A stretch of 5,020 nt of DNA. It comes from a bacterium HR41. Lineage in GTDB: Bacteria; Actinomycetota; Thermoleophilia; Solirubrobacterales; Thermoleophilaceae. A model generated the notes under the pieces. The model saw nothing but the letters and a program-made list of their open reading frames with translations, was not told where the DNA came from and searched no databases. A program made the position numbers and the translations under genes. The stretch is taken from contig BEIR01000117.1 of NCBI GenBank assembly GCA_002898855.1, forward strand, positions 1-5,020, read 5' to 3'. How positions within the stretch are numbered: position 1 is the stretch's first letter; the number at the start of each line of letters is the position of its first letter. Below, piece after piece: positions 1 through 3,564 of the stretch.

Positions 1-315
1 CTCCACGGTGCCGTGGTGGATGACCACCGGACCGCCCATCAGCAAGCCGAGGATGTTGGCGGGCTGGGGTGCCTTCGCCCGCACCATCTCTTCGGAGTAG
101 ATCGCTTGTTCGATGACCGTCGCGCCGCGCCCGCCGTACTCGCGCGGCCAAGACACGCCTGCCCAGCCGCCTTCGTGCAGCTTGCGCTGTCAGCGACGGC
201 GGTACTCGAACGCCTCGTCGGGATCTTCGGGTTCTGGGCCGGGATGGTTGGCCTCGAGCCACGCACGCAGCTCGTCGCGGAACTTCTGCTCGGACGGTGA
301 CAGCGTTAGGTCCAT
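1..315 (-). pseudogene. Acyl-CoA dehydrogenase (FadE-like), N-terminal part, broken by an in-frame TGA
   Basis: Read from ATG at 315 to the left edge, the frame gives 105 codons of an acyl-CoA dehydrogenase N-terminal helical domain, the FAD flavoenzyme family that makes the first double bond of beta-oxidation. The start reads MDLTLSPSEQKFRDELRAWL. Further on come GGWAGVSWPREYGGRG (about residues 49-64) and a helix with IYSEEM, all typical of the family. The start is supported by GGAG 7 nt upstream. Codon 42 (positions 190-192) is TGA, in RRR-stop-QRKLHEGGW, exactly where relatives have Trp in a WQRKL-type motif; a TGG-to-TGA change of one base explains it. The homology continues in the same frame after the stop, so there is no frameshift. 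Internal restarts at GTG (154-156) or ATG (85-87) would lose much of the helical domain. It is either a true pseudogene or a single-base sequence error. The FAD-binding and catalytic regions lie outside the window, so the substrate cannot be told. Confidence 0.75.
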
Positions 316-383
316 GGCGACTCCGAACTTAACGTTTCCTCGTGGTGTAAACCAGGGGTGCAGTCCTTAGACGTGGCAAGCGC

Positions 384-389
384 TAGGGT
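384..389 (+). promoter_or_regulatory. TAGGGT -10-like box, leaderless start for the acetyltransferase
   Basis: TAGGGT fits the actinobacterial TANNNT -10 pattern and ends 6 nt before the GTG start at 396. That spacing would put the first transcribed base at or next to the start codon, as in leaderless mRNAs. No convincing -35 hexamer is visible. AGGG within the same box could also act as a weak ribosome site 7 nt from the GTG, so the two readings compete. The decamer GCGCTAGGGT around it recurs at 2470-2479. Confidence 0.45.
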
Positions 390-395
390 GGTCGT

Positions 396-1193
396 GTGAG
401 CGCGCTCCGCTCGATGGCGTCGCTGGGCTGGCGCCTGCGATCGCGCTGGGAGATCGGCGGTGCGGTGGCGGTGGCCGAAGCAGCTGCCGCGCGGTTGGGA
501 ATGACCTCGATCGTGCTCTTCGACAGACCGCTGGCGAGTGACGATCGCCGCCGCGGTCCGGCGACCAGCGAGGTCGGGAGCGAGGACACCTTGCGCGACG
601 GCGATGTCGTGTTCGCACCGCTCGGCAGCGACGACGCCGCCTCCTACGCCGAGCTGCGACCGTTCCAAGGCGCGAACGAGCTCGCCCGACGGCTCGCGGC
701 GGGCTCGATCGGGATCGGCGCTTGGCGCGGCGGCGAGCTCGTCGGCGCCGCGTGGTGGCATCCCGGAGAGGCGTGGATTCCCGAGCTCGGGATCCGGATC
801 CCGCTGCCGCCGGGGTGGGTTTACGCCTACGACGCCTACACCCGCCGCGACCAGCGCGGGCGCGGCATCGCCCGCGGCCGCGCCCTGGCTTCTTTCGCGC
901 TCCTCGCCCGCGCCGGCTACCGCCACGGACTCTGTTACGTGCTGGCCCACAACCGTTCCAGCTTGCGCGTGGTCACCAGCGTCGGTTGGCGGGTGCTCGC
1001 ACGCGCCCGGGCCGCGACCCTGGGCGAGCGCACGGTCGTGCTCTGGACAGCGCCCAAGCAGCCGCCGCGGCTAGCGCGGTATCGCCGCGTCGGTGGCTGC
1101 TGGCCGCGGCCGCGATCCGAAGATCGCGACCGCGGCAGTGGCAGCGAAGTGCTGGCACGGCTCGCTAGCGTGCGCAGCGCCGCTCGCGCCTAG
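396..1193 (+). CDS. GNAT-family N-acetyltransferase
   Basis: This 265-residue protein has a GNAT fold in its middle and probably moves an acetyl group from acetyl-CoA to an amine; the substrate is unknown. Residues 142-168 hold the acetyl-CoA site: a strand VYAYDAYT, then R154-G-R-G157-I-A159 (the Q/R-x-x-G-x-G/A pyrophosphate loop), then a helix. Residues 181-198 hold the following strand and helix, with N186 and GW at 197-198, the usual 'N..S....GF' end of the domain. Residues 1-60 are a less familiar N-terminal extension. From about residue 220 the chain turns Arg-rich and low in complexity; part of it is encoded by a strong hairpin (1103-1136) that looks like the terminator of the opposing thiolase, so this tail is probably not under protein-level constraint. 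GTG at 396 is chosen because a TAGGGT box lies 6 nt upstream; ATG at 414 is an alternative. The gene diverges from the dehydrogenase remnant and overlaps the thiolase by 4 nt at the stops. Confidence 0.8.
   Translation: MSALRSMASLGWRLRSRWEIGGAVAVAEAAAARLGMTSIVLFDRPLASDDRRRGPATSEVGSEDTLRDGDVVFAPLGSDDAASYAELRPFQGANELARRLAAGSIGIGAWRGGELVGAAWWHPGEAWIPELGIRIPLPPGWVYAYDAYTRRDQRGRGIARGRALASFALLARAGYRHGLCYVLAHNRSSLRVVTSVGWRVLARARAATLGERTVVLWTAPKQPPRLARYRRVGGCWPRPRSEDRDRGSGSEVLARLASVRSAARA
1103..1136 (-). terminator. Hairpin with C(UUCG)G loop downstream of the thiolase
   Basis: Arms 1103-1117 and 1122-1136 form a 15-bp stem around a 4-nt loop. In a minus-strand transcript the only non-Watson-Crick pair (1110/1129) is G-U and the loop is UUCG closed by C-G, an exceptionally stable tetraloop. 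In a plus-strand transcript the same pair is C/A and the loop is CGAA, so the structure suits the minus strand better. It lies 53 nt past the thiolase stop, where a terminator or 3'-end stabiliser would sit. No U-tract follows (the next bases are CAGCAGCC), so it would be an atypical terminator of the kind proposed for high-GC genomes. It lies entirely within the acetyltransferase reading frame. Confidence 0.55.
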
Positions 1194-2389
1194 ACGCGCT
1201 GGATCAGCGTCGCGGTGCCGAGCCCGCCACCGCAACACATGGTCACGAAACCGATCTCACCGTCGCGGCGCTCAAGCTCGTGGAGGAGCGTGGTGATGAG
1301 CCGCGCACCGGTCGAGCCGAGCGGATGGCCGAGCGCGATCGCACCGCCGTTCACGTTGACGCGGTCCATGTCCGGCTCGAGCTCGCGGCGCCAGGCGGCG
1401 ACAACCGACGCGAACGCCTCGTTGATCTCGATCAGGTCGATGTCGTCGATCGTCATCCCGTTGCGCTCGAGGATCCGCTTGGTCGCCGGGATCGGGCCGG
1501 TCAGCATGATCACGGGGTCGACGCCGACCGTCGTCTGGTCGACAATCCGCGCCCGCGGCTTGAGCCCGAGCTCGTCGGCCTTCTCGCGACTCATCAGCAA
1601 CACCGCCGCGGCACCGTCGGAGATCTGCGACGAGTTGCCGGCGGTCACCTTGAGGTTCTCTTCGCCGCCCACGTACGGCGCCGCCTGCGGGAAAGCGGGC
1701 TTCAGCTCGGCGAGCTTCTCGAGGCTGGTGTCGGGACGGATCCCCTGGTCGGTTACGTAGGTCGTGCCGTTGACCTGGAAGGGCACGATCTCGCGCTCGA
1801 AGCGACCCTCTTCGGTCGCCTGGTGGGCGAGCATGTGGGAGCGCAGACCGATCTCGTCGAGCTCGGAACGCGGGATCTCCCACTTCGCGGCGATCATCTC
1901 GGCGGAGATCCCCTGGGGCACGAGCGCGTAGCGTTCGAGCAGCTCCTGCGGCCACGGGGTACCGACGTCGTCGGCCCACTTGAAGCCGATGCCCATCGGG
2001 ATGTGGCCCATGTGCTCGACGCCGGCACCGATGACCACGTCGTGCACGCCGGCGGCGATCTGGGCCGCCGCGAAGTTCACCGCCTGCTGCGCCGACCCGC
2101 ACTGTCGGTCGACGGTGGTGGCCGGCGTTTCGATCGGCAGCCCCGCCTGCAGCCAGGCGTTGCGGCCGATGTTGAAGGACTGTTCGCCGTACTGCTGGAC
2201 GCAGCCGCAGATCACGTCCTCGACGAGCGAGGGTTCGATCCCTGCGCGTTCGATCACGGCCTTGTAACAGGCGCCGAGCAGCGCGTTCGGATGAACGTCC
2301 TTGTAGTAGCCCTTTTCGGGGTGGCCGCGCCCGATCGGTGTGCGCGCGGCCTCGACGATCACGACCTCGCGTCCGGGACCGTTCCTCAT
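1190..2389 (-). CDS. Acetyl-CoA C-acyltransferase (thiolase, FadA-type)
   Basis: This complete 399-residue thiolase matches the usual family length of about 390-400. It would cleave 3-ketoacyl-CoA with CoA to give acetyl-CoA and a shortened acyl-CoA (last step of beta-oxidation), or condense two acyl-CoAs in reverse, in the cytoplasm. Visible motifs are the nucleophile Cys97 in VDRQCGSAQQA, the substrate-loop stretch GNSSQISDGAAAVLLM (251-266), NEAF (323-326), GHPLG with His355, and the second catalytic Cys385 in CCGGGLG. All catalytic residues are present. The DRQCGS and GVEHMGHIPMG forms, in place of the CaSG and GGMESMS of textbook biosynthetic thiolases, recall actinobacterial degradative FadA enzymes (FadA5/FadA6 style); that sub-assignment is from memory and tentative. 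The ATG at 2389 is preceded by GGGAGGAGG with 10 nt spacing. The gene diverges from the 3-hydroxyacyl-CoA dehydrogenase, which makes its 3-ketoacyl-CoA substrate. Its TAG stop shares CTAG with the convergent acetyltransferase stop. Confidence 0.95.
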   Translation of the reverse strand: MRNGPGREVVIVEAARTPIGRGHPEKGYYKDVHPNALLGACYKAVIERAGIEPSLVEDVICGCVQQYGEQSFNIGRNAWLQAGLPIETPATTVDRQCGSAQQAVNFAAAQIAAGVHDVVIGAGVEHMGHIPMGIGFKWADDVGTPWPQELLERYALVPQGISAEMIAAKWEIPRSELDEIGLRSHMLAHQATEEGRFEREIVPFQVNGTTYVTDQGIRPDTSLEKLAELKPAFPQAAPYVGGEENLKVTAGNSSQISDGAAAVLLMSREKADELGLKPRARIVDQTTVGVDPVIMLTGPIPATKRILERNGMTIDDIDLIEINEAFASVVAAWRRELEPDMDRVNVNGGAIALGHPLGSTGARLITTLLHELERRDGEIGFVTMCCGGGLGTATLIQRV

Positions 2390-2399
2390 CTTGCTCGTG

Positions 2400-2408
2400 C
2401 CTCCTCCC
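2400..2408 (-). promoter_or_regulatory. Ribosome binding site of the thiolase
   Basis: On the minus strand this reads GGGAGGAGG, a near-ideal anti-16S match ending 10 nt before the ATG at 2389. It supports that ATG over any internal start. Confidence 0.75.
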
Positions 2409-2473
2409 GACTGTCAGCCGTCGCTCGGCTTTTGGAACCTCCGCCCCGAGCACCGCCGCACGCGCGTCGGCGC

Positions 2474-2479
2474 TAGGGT
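2474..2479. promoter_or_regulatory. Candidate -10 box in the divergent control region (TAGGGT / TACCCT)
   Basis: The hexamer fits TANNNT on both strands. On the plus strand it is TAGGGT within GCGCTAGGGT, the same decamer seen at the acetyltransferase promoter, and would start a transcript near 2486 with a leader of about 190 nt before the TTG at 2677. On the minus strand it is TACCCT with CTGACC (2499-2504) as a possible -35 at 19 bp, giving a leader of about 80 nt for the thiolase. Neither has a strong -35, so direction is uncertain. Confidence 0.35.
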
Positions 2480-2488
2480 ACGGTCCTC

Positions 2489-2504
2489 CTGACCGGCAGG
2501 TCAG
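2489..2504. promoter_or_regulatory. Candidate operator 1: CTGACC-ggca-GGTCAG inverted repeat
   Basis: Perfect 6-bp half sites flank a 4-bp centre, the general size of a TetR- or GntR-type operator. It starts 10 bp from the TAGGGT/TACCCT box, where a bound repressor would block either transcription direction. No regulator gene is visible in the window to pair with it. Confidence 0.4.
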
Positions 2505-2509
2505 CCACC

Positions 2510-2525
2510 TTGGCTGGCCAGCCAA
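2510..2525. promoter_or_regulatory. Candidate operator 2: perfect 16-bp palindrome TTGGCTGGCCAGCCAA
   Basis: All 16 bases read the same on both strands, with no spacer. Its centre is 21 bp from that of operator 1, two helical turns, so both would face the same side of the DNA. The half sites differ from those of operator 1, so two different proteins, or one loosely specific protein, would be needed. Confidence 0.4.
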
Positions 2526-2666
2526 ACATCTGCCGTGAGTTTACGGGATTCGTACGGCGCGAACGCCGGCCGCACCGCCCGGCACGCGTCGCCGCGCCGG
2601 TTGGCGCCCGAGCGGTGGCCGGCTTTCGGCGCGAACAGTCCAGCACAGCGAAGCGAGCGAGAAACC
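2526..2666 (+). other. Leader region upstream of the 3-hydroxyacyl-CoA dehydrogenase, nothing clear
   Basis: These 141 bases between the palindromes and the ribosome site show no convincing gene or promoter. The decamer CGGCGCGAAC occurs twice (2555-2564 and 2627-2636), the first within a small CGGCG-CGAA-CGCCG hairpin. The open frame from GTG at 2535 has no ribosome site and runs over the dehydrogenase gene in another frame, so it is not called. Confidence 0.4.
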
Positions 2667-2672
2667 AGGAGG
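2667..2672 (+). promoter_or_regulatory. Ribosome binding site deciding the TTG start
   Basis: AGGAGG lies 4 nt before the TTG at 2677. The only nearby in-frame alternative, GTG at 2692, would be 19 nt away, too far, so the TTG is preferred although the 4-nt gap is short. Confidence 0.75.
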
Positions 2673-2676
2673 AAAC

Positions 2677-3444
2677 TTGGCCGCGCAACAGGTGCAAAAG
2701 CTCGGCATCGTCGGGAGCGGAACGATCGGAGCCGGATTGGCACGAGCGGCAGCGGACGCCGGCATCGAGGTGCTGGTGTGGGCGCGCTCGCCCGAGCGGG
2801 CGCGCAAGCGACTCAAGCGCGACCTGCCGGTGACAAGCGAGCTCGCCGACCTCGCTGGCTGCGACTTGGTCGTGGAAGCGGTAGCCGAGGAACTGGGCGT
2901 AAAAAGGGAGCTGCTCGGGCGCCTCGACGCGACGCTGCCCGGGGACACCCCCATCGCCAGTACGACCTCTTCGCTGTCGGTGGCCGAGCTCGCCACCGCC
3001 AGCGGCCGGCCGGAACGGTTCGGCGCCCTCCACGTCTTCAACCCGGTAGAGAAGATGAAGCTCGTCGAGCTCGCGTTTCCTGCCGAGGCGAGCGACGAGA
3101 CGCGGGCGCTGCTCAAGGGCGTGTGCGAGCAGCTCGGGAAGGTCGCGGTTGAGGTGCCCGACGTGCCCGGGTTCGTCGTCAACCGCCTGCTCTTCCCGTA
3201 CCTCTTCGACGCCGTCCGCCTGCTCGAAGAGACCGGCCTCGACCCGAAGGCGATCGACACCTGCATGAAGCTCGGCGCCGGTCACCCGATGGGGCCGCTG
3301 GCGCTCCTCGACTTCGTCGGCCTCGATGTGTCGGCTGCGATCGGCGAGTCGATCGGCGTCGAGATTCCGCAGCGGGTGCGCGACCTGATCGCCCAGGGCC
3401 GACTGGGACGCAAAACCAAGGCCGGTTTCTACGAGTACGAGTGA
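2677..3444 (+). CDS. 3-hydroxyacyl-CoA (3-hydroxybutyryl-CoA) dehydrogenase, short form
   Basis: This 255-residue enzyme would interconvert 3-hydroxyacyl-CoA and 3-ketoacyl-CoA with a nicotinamide cofactor, the step before thiolase. Residues 8-160 are the Rossmann domain with GSGTIG (13-18); residues 165-255 are the helical dimerisation domain, containing GHPMGPL and ending GRKTKAGFYEYE. The catalytic set is complete: S98 (TTSSLS), H119 (HVFNP), E131 (KLVEL) and N169 (GFVVNR), with the same spacings as S137/H158/E170/N208 of the human enzyme. Two features are unusual. It is about 25-30 residues shorter than clostridial Hbd (282), mostly because the helical hairpin between the second and third strands is missing. 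The second strand ends VLVWARSPER, with Ala where NAD enzymes have Asp, followed by Arg-Ser, which suggests NADP(H). FadB2, PaaH and Hbd are all possible names, so none is assigned. It starts at TTG and diverges from the thiolase. Confidence 0.92.
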   Translation: MAAQQVQKLGIVGSGTIGAGLARAAADAGIEVLVWARSPERARKRLKRDLPVTSELADLAGCDLVVEAVAEELGVKRELLGRLDATLPGDTPIASTTSSLSVAELATASGRPERFGALHVFNPVEKMKLVELAFPAEASDETRALLKGVCEQLGKVAVEVPDVPGFVVNRLLFPYLFDAVRLLEETGLDPKAIDTCMKLGAGHPMGPLALLDFVGLDVSAAIGESIGVEIPQRVRDLIAQGRLGRKTKAGFYEYE

Positions 3445-3487
3445 GCGGCCATGCGCACGGCGTGGACGGCTCCTACTACCGACTAAT

Positions 3488-3499
3488 TAGATAGATAGA
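3488..3499 (+). repeat. (TAGA)x3 tetranucleotide repeat in an AT-rich patch
   Basis: Three perfect TAGA copies follow TAAT in otherwise GC-rich DNA. Because the unit is 4 nt long, TAG falls in all three plus frames (3488, 3492, 3496), so any readthrough from the dehydrogenase would stop. On the minus strand the patch is CTATCTATCTAATT, a moderately T-rich tail just after the hairpin. Confidence 0.6.
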
Positions 3500-3501
3500 G
3501 C

Positions 3502-3530
3502 GCTGGGGGCCGGCTCCGCCGGCCCCCAGC
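3502..3530. terminator. Bidirectional terminator hairpin between convergent genes
   Basis: Arms 3502-3514 and 3518-3530 pair perfectly over 13 bp, almost all G-C, around a 3-nt TCC loop. It lies 57 nt past the dehydrogenase stop on the plus strand and 34 nt past the nirK-like stop on the minus strand. It is followed by TTGGTT on the plus strand and by a T-richer tract from the TAGA repeat on the minus strand. The position and stem strength make a two-way terminator very likely, though neither side has a clean U-run. Confidence 0.8.
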
Positions 3531-3564
3531 TTGGTTCGGGGTGGATCGGAGGTCGACCGGGGCG

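Noticed and set aside
306..950. Long minus-strand open frame opposite the acetyltransferase
   Set aside because: It lies antisense to a recognisable GNAT domain, is Arg/Ala-rich with no family motif, and overlaps the dehydrogenase start; it is a GC-driven shadow.
2416..2434. AGCCG-TCGCT-CGGCT hairpin followed by TTTT on the plus strand
   Set aside because: A 5-bp stem is too weak for a terminator, and no plus-strand gene ends upstream of it; it lies in the thiolase leader.
1280..2476. Plus-strand open frame of nearly 400 codons opposite the thiolase
   Set aside because: The thiolase carries every catalytic motif on the minus strand; the opposite frame is an Arg/Asp/His-rich mirror with no recognisable domain.
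2538..2543. TAAACT on the minus strand as a -10 box for the thiolase
   Set aside because: It fits TANNNT, but no -35-like hexamer is present at 16-19 bp, and the leader would be about 140 nt through both palindromes; not strong enough to call.
2473..3285. Minus-strand open frame of 270 codons opposite the 3-hydroxyacyl-CoA dehydrogenase
   Set aside because: It is antisense to a gene with a complete catalytic set and crosses the control region; no motif is seen in it.
3451..3486. Mini-frame ATG to TAA of 11 codons after the dehydrogenase stop
   Set aside because: It has no ribosome site and no repeat or attenuator logic; a chance frame in a short spacer.
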